From Nitratidesulfovibrio sp. SRB-5 (GTDB taxonomy: Bacteria > Desulfobacterota > Desulfovibrionia > Desulfovibrionales > Desulfovibrionaceae): a stretch of DNA of 64,000 nucleotides. The translations under genes and the position numbers were made by a program. Below, piece by piece: positions 53,575 to 61,070 of the stretch (its first letter is position 1; every line of letters begins with the position of its first letter). The DNA lies in assembly GCF_019931275.1 (NCBI RefSeq), contig NZ_JAIOTY010000002.1, positions 1,328,631 to 1,392,630 on the forward strand, in the 5' to 3' direction. The notes beneath the pieces are model-generated. The model was given only the letters and a program-made list of their open reading frames with translations. It ran no database searches and was not told where the DNA came from.

Positions 53575-54944
53575 TACACCACCTCGACCTTGAGTATTCC
53601 GTCCTCGATCTTCCAGGGCAGGCGATTCAGCCCCTTGGGCGGCGGGCCAGCGATGACATTGCCGTCCCTGTCAAACGCCCCGCCGTGGCAGGCGCACTTG
53701 AAGCGAGAGGACAGCGGGTCCCAACTGACGGCGCAGCCAAGGTGCGGACAGGAATTGCCGAAGCAGAGCACCTGGCCGGGGGCGTCGTGCCGGACCAGCA
53801 CGCTGGTCTGCACCTGTTCGCTGTGGAAGGCCTGTCTGCGCGTGTAGCCGAGCGGCAGGGTGCTGATGTCGCCCACGGGGATGTCCTTGAGCGGGGCCAC
53901 CGGCACCCATTGCGCCGGGGTGCGGCCCATGGTCGGCGCCAGGGCCGCAGTGCCCAGGATGCCGCCGAGCACGGCAACGGTCCCTGCGCCCACGGCGGCC
54001 GTCAGGAATGAGCGGCGAGAGGCGCAGACCGTTCCCGGATCGCTGGGAGGGCATGCCGTTGCGTCGGGTGAAGCCGCCGTCGGGGTCGGTGCCGCAGGCG
54101 CGGCATGGTGCCCCCCGCAGGAGCAGCCTGTAGAACTTGCCCCTGCCGCTGCGGCTTTCACGCCAGCCTTCGCGGGATCCTTCGCCTTGTCCTCTGCCGG
54201 ATGGGCGGGAAGGGGCTTGAGGGATTTCAGGTGCTTCAGCGCCAGGCGCTGGATGTACTTGATGGCCCGGGTTCCGCTGATTTGCTTGGGGCAGACTTCC
54301 GTACAGTTGAACTCGGTGCGACAGGCGTAGCAGGAGTCCAGCGCCCGGGTCAGGCGGGCCTCGAACAGCCCGTCGCGCTCGTCGGCCAGAAGGGTGAACG
54401 CGCGGTTGAGGGCGGCAGGCCCCGCGTACCCCGCGTGGTGATTGACCATGGTGCAGCTCGAAACACAGCAGCCGCAGGCTATGCAGTCCGTGGCCATGCC
54501 GATGTCGACGCGCGCCTTGTCGTCCGGCTTGATGACATAGGGTTCGTCGTGCGCCTTGGCGGGCTCGAAGAACGGCAAGGCGTCCTCGTACTTGGCGAAG
54601 AACGGCTCCATATCAACCACAAGGTCCTTGATTACGGGAAAGTGGTTGAGGGGGCGGATGGTGATGTCCTGCGCAGGGGGCAGGTGGGCGACGTTGGTCT
54701 TGCAGGCCAGGGCCTCGCGCCCGTTGATGACCATGCCGCAGGAGCCGCACATGTTGACGCGGCAGGCGAAGCGGAAGGATATGCTCGGGTCCTGCTCTCG
54801 CTGAAGGCGCAGCAGCACGTCGAGTATCGTGGTGGTCTCCGGCGCGGGGATGTCCAGCGTGTAGGTATCGAAATGCCCATCCCCGCCCTTGGCCGGGTCG
54901 TAGCGGAACACCCTGACGGTGCGGGTCGTTGGTTGAGATGTCAT
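53574..54944 (-). CDS. Succinate dehydrogenase/fumarate reductase iron-sulfur subunit fused to a Rieske protein
   Basis: A 456-residue single chain. Residues 1-245 are a complete SdhB/FrdB: 2Fe-2S Cys at 61, 66, 69 and 81, then CIACGCCVSSC (154-164) and CYACR...CTEVC (205-218) for the 4Fe-4S and 3Fe-4S clusters. A linker (246-308) is Ala/Pro-rich with extra Cys (CSCGGHH). A twin-arginine anchor ASRRSFLTAAVGAG (308-321) starts a single membrane helix, followed by a Rieske domain with CPHLGC (399-404) and CACHGG (417-422). The SdhB part would stay in the cytoplasm and the Rieske part reach the periplasm. No stop or frame change was seen between the halves. Confidence 0.9.
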   Translation of the reverse strand: MTSQPTTRTVRVFRYDPAKGGDGHFDTYTLDIPAPETTTILDVLLRLQREQDPSISFRFACRVNMCGSCGMVINGREALACKTNVAHLPPAQDITIRPLNHFPVIKDLVVDMEPFFAKYEDALPFFEPAKAHDEPYVIKPDDKARVDIGMATDCIACGCCVSSCTMVNHHAGYAGPAALNRAFTLLADERDGLFEARLTRALDSCYACRTEFNCTEVCPKQISGTRAIKYIQRLALKHLKSLKPLPAHPAEDKAKDPAKAGVKAAAAGASSTGCSCGGHHAAPAAPTPTAASPDATACPPSDPGTVCASRRSFLTAAVGAGTVAVLGGILGTAALAPTMGRTPAQWVPVAPLKDIPVGDISTLPLGYTRRQAFHSEQVQTSVLVRHDAPGQVLCFGNSCPHLGCAVSWDPLSSRFKCACHGGAFDRDGNVIAGPPPKGLNRLPWKIEDGILKVEVV

Positions 54945-54956
54945 GATGGCCTCCGG

Positions 54957-55295
54957 TTAGTAGATGATGCCCCAGATGAGCAGCACCAAGGCAAGGCCTA
55001 TGCCGGGCAACCAGTAGACGAGGTTCCGCTGTCGCTTGATGTCCGCCAGATTGAAGTCAAGCAGGATGACTCGCAGCCCCAGCGCTGCGTGAAGCGCCAC
55101 AGCGACCAGCAGCATGAACTGGAGAAACGGCTTGTAGGTGAAGAAGAGGTGCAATGTAAGGAATATGACAATGAGCACTGCGCTGAAGCGCTGTATCAGC
55201 CATGCCCACATGCCGACATGTGTGCGCTCTCTCCGATACGGATCAAGGTCTCCCCATTGCAGTGGTGCGCGGTACTCGAACTTGCTCTGTTCCAT
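54957..55295 (-). CDS. SdhC/FrdC-like membrane anchor
   Basis: A 112-residue subunit with three membrane helices: WAWLIQRFSAVLIVIFLTLHL (about 27-47), FLQFMLLVAVALHAALGLRVI, and LPGIGLALVLLIWGIIY. QR..A....L..H in helix 1 and LHAALG in helix 2 are the usual quinone-site Arg and haem-b His ligands of SdhC/D. Only one anchor gene is present. Start at 55295, where GGAG lies eight bases upstream. Between the flavoprotein and the SdhB-Rieske genes. Confidence 0.82.
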   Translation of the reverse strand: MEQSKFEYRAPLQWGDLDPYRRERTHVGMWAWLIQRFSAVLIVIFLTLHLFFTYKPFLQFMLLVAVALHAALGLRVILLDFNLADIKRQRNLVYWLPGIGLALVLLIWGIIY

Positions 55296-55339
55296 GTTTT
55301 TTTCTCCGAAGTGTGCTGCGTTGATATGTCGAGCAGGAA

Positions 55340-57061
55340 TCACTTTTTCCATTTCTGACAGGCTTCAAGCGACTTGTGCGTAAATTCGACGGGTTTCTTT
55401 TCCGTGACGGGCATGCCATCTTCGCCGCGCCAGAGGAATGTGTTGAACAATCCGTAGTCGTCGCGCTGCTCGGGAAAGTCCAGTCTGGTATGTGCACCAC
55501 GCGTTTCATCACGCAGCAATGCCGATGTCGCGGCCATGATAGACACGTCGATCATGCTGCGCGTATCAAGCCATACGTTGTAGATCATGTTGCAGGCATT
55601 GCTCTCGGAAACGGAAGCTCGTTCCACATCGTCGCCCAGGCTGCGGAATATGGGGATGGCTTCTTCCATGTCCTTCTTGTTGCGGATGATGCCCACCTTG
55701 AGCCAGTTGGTTTCCTGAATGTCGTGCCGGATTTCCAGCGGACTCCGCCCGCCGGTGCGCAGCAGAGGCTCCTGCAACCGGGCAACCAGCGATTTCACAA
55801 GGCCGGGGGCGGTCTTGGTGATGCTGCGGTCTGTCGCCAGGAACCGGGCCAGGGATTTGCCCGCCAGCCGTCCGTAGACGCAGGATTCCGCGATGCCGTT
55901 GCCACCGAGTCGGTTGGCGCCGTGCACGCCCCCTGCATCCTCGCCGGCGACGAAGAGTTTGTTCAGGCTGGCCCGGCAGTCGGTGTCGATCTCCGCGCCG
56001 CCCATGAAGAAGTGGGCCGTGGGGGAGACGGGAACCCGTCCCCGCGCCAGGTCGTAGCCAAACTGTGCGCAGCGCTCGGCCATGCCCGGAAAGGCCTTGA
56101 GCACGAAGTCCGCACCCATGTGGGCTGCGTCGATGTGCACGCCGCCTTCGGGACAGGCCCGGCCCGCCATCATTTCCATGTAGGCCGAGCGGCTGACCAC
56201 GTCGCGGGTGGCGCGTTCTGCCACGTCGGGGGCGTAGCGCTGCATGTAGCGTTCGCCCTCGCCGTTGTAGAGGTGAGCCCCCGCGCCTCTCAGCCCCTCT
56301 TCCAGCAAGGCGCCGGCCACAACGCTGCCTGGTACGATGAGCCCGGTGGGGTGGAACTGGATCATTTCCATGTCGCGCATGCGGGCCCCGGCCCTGTAAA
56401 GCATGGCGATGCCATCGGCGGACTTTTCCGGGCCAGGGGCATGGAAGCGGTACTGGGTGGGGCCGCCGCCCGTGGCCACCAGGGTGGCCGCAGCTTCCAC
56501 GACAAGGAATTCGCAGCGGCGCATGTCGTACAGCAAGGCGCCGGTGACCGTCTTGCCGGTGGAGTCAAGCAGCAGTTCCACCGCACGGGTTTCCTCCAGC
56601 ACGGGAATGCGCCGTTTGAATACCTGTTCCGTGGTGCGGCTGATGATTTCGATGCCGGTCAGGTCGCCTCTGTGCACGGTCCGGTCGAAGGATTGTCCCG
56701 CGAAGGGCTTTTGATGGACGCGTCCATCGGGAAAACGGTCGAAAAAGCACCCGCAAACGGTTTCCAGTTCCTTGACCGTCGGGGTGCCTTCTTCGACAAG
56801 TTGCTTTGCAAGGTCCTGATTGTTGATGTACTGGCCGCCCTTGAGCGTATCCATGAGATGCTTTTCGTGCGAGTCGTCAGGGCTCAGGACTACATTGAAC
56901 CCACCTTGCACCATACGGCTGCATCCACCCTTACCCTTCAACGCCTTGGAGGCGATAAGGATATTCAGTGAAGGCGATGCATCATGCGCGTATATGGCGG
57001 CAAGCTCTGCCGCAGCTCCCATTCCAAGTATGAGAAGATCGACTTTGTGCGTTTGCATCAT
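55340..57061 (-). CDS. SdhA/FrdA-like flavoprotein with Cys at the covalent-FAD position
   Basis: A 573-residue flavoprotein of the succinate dehydrogenase/fumarate reductase family. FAD-binding starts at VDLLILGMGAAAELAAI; active-site residues are kept: HPTG (237-240), E255, R286 (RATRDVVS), H350 (PTAHFFMGG) and R384 (HGANRLGG). The His that covalently binds FAD in SdhA/FrdA is replaced by Cys47 (KGGCSRMVQGG), so FAD is probably bound non-covalently or by another link. First gene of the operon, with a sigma54 promoter at 57120-57136. It would oxidise succinate or a substituted succinate, passing electrons to the SdhB domain. Confidence 0.88.
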   Translation of the reverse strand: MMQTHKVDLLILGMGAAAELAAIYAHDASPSLNILIASKALKGKGGCSRMVQGGFNVVLSPDDSHEKHLMDTLKGGQYINNQDLAKQLVEEGTPTVKELETVCGCFFDRFPDGRVHQKPFAGQSFDRTVHRGDLTGIEIISRTTEQVFKRRIPVLEETRAVELLLDSTGKTVTGALLYDMRRCEFLVVEAAATLVATGGGPTQYRFHAPGPEKSADGIAMLYRAGARMRDMEMIQFHPTGLIVPGSVVAGALLEEGLRGAGAHLYNGEGERYMQRYAPDVAERATRDVVSRSAYMEMMAGRACPEGGVHIDAAHMGADFVLKAFPGMAERCAQFGYDLARGRVPVSPTAHFFMGGAEIDTDCRASLNKLFVAGEDAGGVHGANRLGGNGIAESCVYGRLAGKSLARFLATDRSITKTAPGLVKSLVARLQEPLLRTGGRSPLEIRHDIQETNWLKVGIIRNKKDMEEAIPIFRSLGDDVERASVSESNACNMIYNVWLDTRSMIDVSIMAATSALLRDETRGAHTRLDFPEQRDDYGLFNTFLWRGEDGMPVTEKKPVEFTHKSLEACQKWKK

Positions 57062-57119
57062 GTCCAACCGCGCTTGTTAGAATGTTATACAGTGCCTTCG
57101 CATTCTGTATGCATTCAAC

Positions 57120-57136
57120 AGCAAGGATGGTGCCAA
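57120..57136 (-). promoter_or_regulatory. Sigma54 (-24/-12) promoter of the dehydrogenase-bc-lyase operon
   Basis: On the minus strand: TTGGCACCATCCTTGCT, matching TGGCAC-N5-TTGCT exactly, 59 bases upstream of the flavoprotein start codon. Confidence 0.88.
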
Positions 57137-57216
57137 CGGTGTTCTTGTCGTATTTATGTTGAATTGTTGACTTTAATTTTGAGTCGGCGGGGTGGCGTGG
57201 TTGGTGGTGTCCAGTA

Positions 57217-57234
57217 TTGGACTTTTTTGACCAA
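57217..57234. promoter_or_regulatory. Dyad upstream-activator site
   Basis: TTGGACTTTTTTGACCAA (TTGG...CCAA dyad), 81 bases upstream of the sigma54 promoter. The reverse complement of the site at 60316-60333 is TTGGACTATTTTGACCAA, a single mismatch. A likely binding site for one of the two flanking sigma54 activators. Confidence 0.72.
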
Positions 57235-57648
57235 GCACGGGATTGCTGACGGTAATTGGTCATCTGTGAGGGACGGGAGGGGCCGGGAGCGTTCGGAGAT
57301 GGGTGGGGATGCGCCGCTGAGGACGTCTTTCGGGGCGCGCGGAAGGCGCTTCTGTCCTTGAGGGACGCGCCTGCCGCAACTGCCGGAGTGGGGTGGCGTT
57401 GCGACGGGGGTAGAGGCGTGGGGAGGGGTGGCGGAGTCTTGGTGTGGACTGGACGAGGCTAGGCAGGACCGGGCGCCTGCGGAAGGTGAGATCGGGCGGA
57501 CTCGTCTGATTGAGGGGGCGAGGCGGGGGGGGGGGCTGCCGTGCGTGGGCTGGCCGGGAGCGGGCGGGTGGTGTCCCGATGGGGGGGCGATTCGAGTACG
57601 CCCGATTGTCATCCTGCGGCGGTCTGTTTTTTGGGTGGGCAGATGAAA
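57235..57648. other. Gene-free G-rich stretch with a G11 run
   Basis: About 410 bases upstream of the activator site. Strongly G-biased on the plus strand, with an 11-G run at 57525-57535 and many GGGG blocks. Frames read through it, but they have repetitive Pro/Arg or Gly composition and no family match. No gene supported. Confidence 0.5.
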
Positions 57649-57708
57649 GCCGCATGACGGCCAGGCCGGGCTGTGTGTGTCAAGGGGCACAGCCTGCCGT
57701 CATGCGGC
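57649..57708 (-). terminator. Long hairpin terminator of the transporter unit
   Basis: A perfect 13-bp outer stem (57649-57661 with 57696-57708) plus an inner GGCTGTG/CACAGCC stem, 15 bases past the small membrane-protein stop; TTTCATC follows on the minus strand. Confidence 0.75.
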
Positions 57709-57722
57709 GCAGGGAGGGGGGG

Positions 57723-57926
57723 TTAGTGGCTGGGTTTTTCCGCCTTCTTGGGCGGGAAGGCGAGGCAGTAGTAGGCGGCGCAGAGCACGGCGATGCCCAG
57801 GAGAACCTCGCCGGGGAAGGCGTAGTCATGCATCCACTTGAGGTACTTGAGTCCCGTCAGCGACTGGGGAGACAGAAGCATCCAGGATCCGGCCGCGAGC
57901 AGTACGTATCCGAGTGGCTTATTCAT
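57723..57926 (-). CDS. Small two-helix membrane protein coupled to the symporter
   Basis: A 67-residue protein with two hydrophobic segments, GYVLLAAGSWMLL (6-18) and GEVLLGIAVLCAAYYCLAF (39-57), and a basic C terminus (PPKKAEKPSH). Its start codon lies inside the last codons of the symporter gene (8-base overlap), with GAGGAG upstream. SDF symporters normally act without accessory subunits, so this may be a novel partner. No family recognised. Confidence 0.65.
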   Translation of the reverse strand: MNKPLGYVLLAAGSWMLLSPQSLTGLKYLKWMHDYAFPGEVLLGIAVLCAAYYCLAFPPKKAEKPSH

Positions 57927-59157
57927 ATGCGGTCTCCTCTTTGTGCATGTGTCCGGTAATCCAGTGTCCGAAATGGTCTTGCAGGAAAGCGCCGACCACG
58001 CCGTCATCCGTGGTGTTCCCGGCGGTGGAGAACATGGGGATGAGCCCGCTGAACACGGCGACGAATGTCGTGACGTAGACCCCCGTGTCAGGAGCCCCCA
58101 GCAGGACGGCAATGATGGGCGACATGAAGTACCCTGCTCCGCCCGGAATGCCGGGCGATTCCAGCCCCAGGATCATGACCGGCGGGATGAGCATCAGTAT
58201 TTCGGACAAGGAGATGGGAACGCCCAGCAGTTGGGAGACGATGATGGTCACGATGAGCACGGACATGGTGCTGCAGTTCTTGTTCAGCACCGTGCCGAAG
58301 ACGATGGAGACTTCCGCTATGTCTTCGTGCAGGCCCAGGTCTCGTTCCGCGGAAATGATGTTGATGGCCAGGGTGTCGTAGGAACCGCCGGTGCCGAAGC
58401 CCGTGGGCCACACCGCGCCGTAGTAGGAGAATATCTGCTTCCAGGTGCGCTTGGTAGTATACCGGCAGAGCAGGATCATCAGGCCTACCCAGGTAACGGT
58501 GACAATCATGACCCACAGCACGGCCTGGCCATAGAGCGCCAGACCATGGGCTCCGAACTTCATGGGGATGCCGATGGCGAGGCAGCCGATCATGATGGGG
58601 TAGTACCACAGCAGTTTCTTGAAGAACCACAGGATCATGTCGCCGATGGCGATGAAGCCGTGGGAGATGACCTGCAGTTTCTCGGACTTCGCACAGAACC
58701 AGCCGACCACCATGGCGCCCACCAGCGCCTGCAACAGCGGCTGTTGGGTCAGCACGTTGGCGAAGGTGTGGCCGATCTGGCTGATCCATGCCATGGGGCC
58801 GGGAACTTCCAGGCCGGGAAGGAACATGGGGATGTCAGAGAGTACGGCGATCCAGCCCGTGACGTAGACCAGCGAGACGGCGCCCATGAACAGGTATGCG
58901 CCGAAGATCAGGCCGAACAGTTTGCCCGCCTGCTCCTTGTGGTACAGCATCAGTTTGGACATGGCTGCGGCCAGCAAGTTGAAGATCAGTAGTGCCGCGA
59001 AGGTGACGATGGTCTTTGGGAAGTATGTTCCGCTGGTATGCAGGGCGCCGATGAATTCATTTTTCGGAAATAGGTATCCAAGACACAGGCCTACACACAG
59101 GTAGAGCACAACGAGAATGGGCAGCGGTATCCTTGAATAGAAATTCCCCTTCGACAT
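57919..59157 (-). CDS. Dicarboxylate/amino acid:cation symporter (SDF/DctA-like)
   Basis: A 412-residue inner-membrane symporter of the DAACS family. Conserved parts: the Ser/Gly-rich re-entrant loop with ESPGIPGGAGYF (HP2) and LNKNCSTMSVL, and the substrate/cation-binding helix 8 segment MFSTAGNTTDDGVVGAF. DctA and GltP usually show NxxGD here; the NTTDDG variant suggests a different substrate. About eight membrane helices. In this locus it is the likely importer of the operon's substrate, a C4 dicarboxylate or sulfonated relative. GAGGAG before the ATG at 59157; 191 bases downstream of the TauE-like gene. Confidence 0.83.
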   Translation of the reverse strand: MSKGNFYSRIPLPILVVLYLCVGLCLGYLFPKNEFIGALHTSGTYFPKTIVTFAALLIFNLLAAAMSKLMLYHKEQAGKLFGLIFGAYLFMGAVSLVYVTGWIAVLSDIPMFLPGLEVPGPMAWISQIGHTFANVLTQQPLLQALVGAMVVGWFCAKSEKLQVISHGFIAIGDMILWFFKKLLWYYPIMIGCLAIGIPMKFGAHGLALYGQAVLWVMIVTVTWVGLMILLCRYTTKRTWKQIFSYYGAVWPTGFGTGGSYDTLAINIISAERDLGLHEDIAEVSIVFGTVLNKNCSTMSVLIVTIIVSQLLGVPISLSEILMLIPPVMILGLESPGIPGGAGYFMSPIIAVLLGAPDTGVYVTTFVAVFSGLIPMFSTAGNTTDDGVVGAFLQDHFGHWITGHMHKEETAYE

Positions 59158-59348
59158 GTAAGGCTCCTCATGTAAATTGTTGTTTTTGTCAATTGCTGAT
59201 GCTGGATGTCCTCATGGATGTTTCGTTGATCTCCTTCTTGGTAATTATTTACGGTATACGTTCAACGTATATTGCTATTCTGTATTTAGTTCGTGTGGCG
59301 TGGATTTGCTTGCGTGTGTGTTATTTTGATGTTCAATTTGATGCATGG

Positions 59349-60107
59349 TTACAGTATGAGAAGTAATGACACGGAAAAAATGGCTACAAGAACGGACATT
59401 CTGAATATTTGATGGTTTGCTCTTTTGTTGAGAATGTTCCCTGCCAATGCTCCTATATATATTGCAGGTAATGAAAGAATGGCTGTCAATAGTGTTTGTG
59501 TGTCAAGTATTCCTATTTTTACATATGCAAATGTTTTGTATAGATTAGTTATTGCGAACGAGAGGACAATTGTTCCAACAAATACGCGGCGATTCTTTTG
59601 CGTGGACAGGAGGTGAAGTGACCATACCAATCCTCCTGCATGGCACATGACCGTGGCAATTCCCCCCAGCATGCCGTAAAAGACGGCGCTGTATCTTTCG
59701 ATGCCAGGACGTGGGCGTGGCAGCAGGCGAGTGAAGGCCGTCACAATGTGCGACCGTGGAAAGAGCATGCCCATCGCATACGTCATGCCGAAGATGCCGA
59801 CGCCCATCCGGAAGGCATGGCCGGGAATGATGGGAAGGAGCCACGTTCCCAGCAGCAGGCCGGGCACGGCCGGCACCAGCAACCACAGCAACTCTCGCGT
59901 GCTCGCCCATTCCTTCCAGTAGTTGCGCAAGCCTATGATGTCTGAGCCCAGCATTATGGGGGCGCCTATGCCCAATGCTATTTTTGCGGGAAACACCAGG
60001 CTGAGAACAGGAAGCAGAAAGATGCCCGAGCCGATTCCCACTCCGTTCTTGATGATGGCGGAGAGAAATCCCGCAATTGCTATTGTGGAAAGTTCCATGA
60101 AAGTCAT
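59349..60107 (-). CDS. tauE: TauE/SafE-family anion (sulfite) exporter
   Basis: A 252-residue membrane protein of the TauE/SafE family, members of which export sulfite, sulfoacetate or other anions. Two repeats are visible: IAGFLSAIIKNGVGIGSGIFLLP at the N terminus with LGIGAPIMLGSDIIGLRNYW, and GMLGGIATVMCHAGGLVWSLHLL in the second half. Start at 60107 (an ATG nine bases further in is also possible). Preceded by its own sigma54 promoter and upstream dyad shared with the dehydrogenase operon. The pairing of an exporter with a SuyAB-like lyase, which releases sulfite, supports a sulfonate pathway. Confidence 0.82.
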   Translation of the reverse strand: MTFMELSTIAIAGFLSAIIKNGVGIGSGIFLLPVLSLVFPAKIALGIGAPIMLGSDIIGLRNYWKEWASTRELLWLLVPAVPGLLLGTWLLPIIPGHAFRMGVGIFGMTYAMGMLFPRSHIVTAFTRLLPRPRPGIERYSAVFYGMLGGIATVMCHAGGLVWSLHLLSTQKNRRVFVGTIVLSFAITNLYKTFAYVKIGILDTQTLLTAILSLPAIYIGALAGNILNKRANHQIFRMSVLVAIFSVSLLLIL

Positions 60108-60198
60108 TGTAGGTGTCCTGTCGTGCCCATTGGGAAGACGTGCTTGACTCTCGCCATGCAATCGAACGCTCGGCGTCGCGTATGGCTGACGTCGGTAT

Positions 60199-60214
60199 TG
60201 CAATAGGTGGTCCA
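60199..60214 (-). promoter_or_regulatory. Sigma54 (-24/-12) promoter of the exporter-symporter unit
   Basis: On the minus strand: TGGACCACCTATTGCA, with GG-N10-GC spacing, 92 bases upstream of the tauE-like start codon. Confidence 0.75.
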
Positions 60215-60254
60215 TGGTTTGCCATGCGCGTATCATCGTGAATTAATTAAGAAA

Positions 60255-60286
60255 AAAGCCGCCACGGCGAGGGCGTGGGCGGCTTT
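60255..60286 (-). terminator. Hairpin terminator between activator site and promoter
   Basis: AAAGCCGCC pairs with GGCGGCTTT; on the minus strand TTTTTTCTTAATT follows. It lies between the dyad (60316) and the sigma54 promoter (60214), so it would stop read-through into the regulated promoter. Confidence 0.75.
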
Positions 60287-60315
60287 GTGATCAAATGAGG
60301 CATTGTTGGTTGTTA

Positions 60316-60333
60316 TTGGTCAAAATAGTCCAA
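60316..60333. promoter_or_regulatory. Dyad upstream-activator site of tauE
   Basis: TTGGTCAAAATAGTCCAA (TTGG...CCAA dyad), 102 bases upstream of the sigma54 promoter. Its reverse complement is nearly identical to the site at 57217-57234. Confidence 0.7.
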
Positions 60334-60624
60334 TAGTCGGCATGTGTGCTCTATGGCGCGGCACGCAACAGTCGACCGGCAACTGGATATGATCTGGTGT
60401 GTGGAGTGGCCCCTCACGATTTGCCCTGACATCCCGGCCAGCCTCGGGCGACCCGGCGATACCTTTCGAGTACGGCAGTGATGAAGAGCCGCTGAAAGGC
60501 CATCATCCATTTTGCCAGCGAGCATGGCCGGTACGGGTGTCGCGCCTCCAGCTTTGCTTTGGTGGGAAGGTTGGCTGGTGAGCCGCAAGTGCATTCGTGG
60601 GGGCTGGCCAGAGCGGGAAGGTCC

Positions 60625-61070
60625 GGCCATGCTCCATGGCAAGTCTGAGGGGGCGTGCAGGAGTGCCATGGAGCCCTGATGCACGGACGGGCGCGAGGGT
60701 GGGTGGCTCCAGCCTGCCGTGCCCCGTGGCTTCGAAGGCCGGGCCGTTGAGTCGGGTTGTCAGGCCGGGTAGTTGAGTCGGGTAGTTGAGCTGGGCGGCC
60801 AGTTGCCGGATGGCGCTGGGCCTGAGTGGGCGCGGCTCTCCCATGGGGGGGGCGCCCTTGGCGTGGTGGGTGGGGCTGGTGGTCCCGGCGCACCGCCACC
60901 ATGCCTTGCCATAGGCGTTCCCTTTGAACCCGGCAGCCGAAAGCAGCAGCTTGCGGGCAGACGTGTTGCCCGACGCCGGAGCGCAACGGCGGCCATCATG
61001 AGTGATGGCCGTCGTGCTGCTTGTTCCATCCAGTCATGGCAGGGATGCCATGGCTGGATGTGCCGTTTCT
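60625..61070 (-). pseudogene. Decayed, collinear fusion remnant of cobS-like and ERF genes
   Basis: 60625-60832 aligns with the middle of the element's AAA ATPase gene (about 29577-29745): GAGCCCTGATGCACGGAC is exact, and GGGCGGCCAGTTGCCGGATG is shared. From about 60832 to 61070 it aligns with the nuclease-ERF junction and ERF C-terminal part (32759-32990): CCCTTGGCGTGGTG, TTTGAACCCGGCAGCCGA and TTGCGGGCAGACGTGTTGCC are shared. The ~3 kb between is deleted. Same order and orientation as in the element, no open frame. Confidence 0.75.

Noticed and set aside
57154-57959. Several Pro/Arg- or Gly-rich frames in the gap upstream of the flavoprotein gene
   Set aside because: They arise from G-rich biased sequence; none has a start signal or a recognisable fold. 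The small membrane protein at 57723-57926 is the only one kept.
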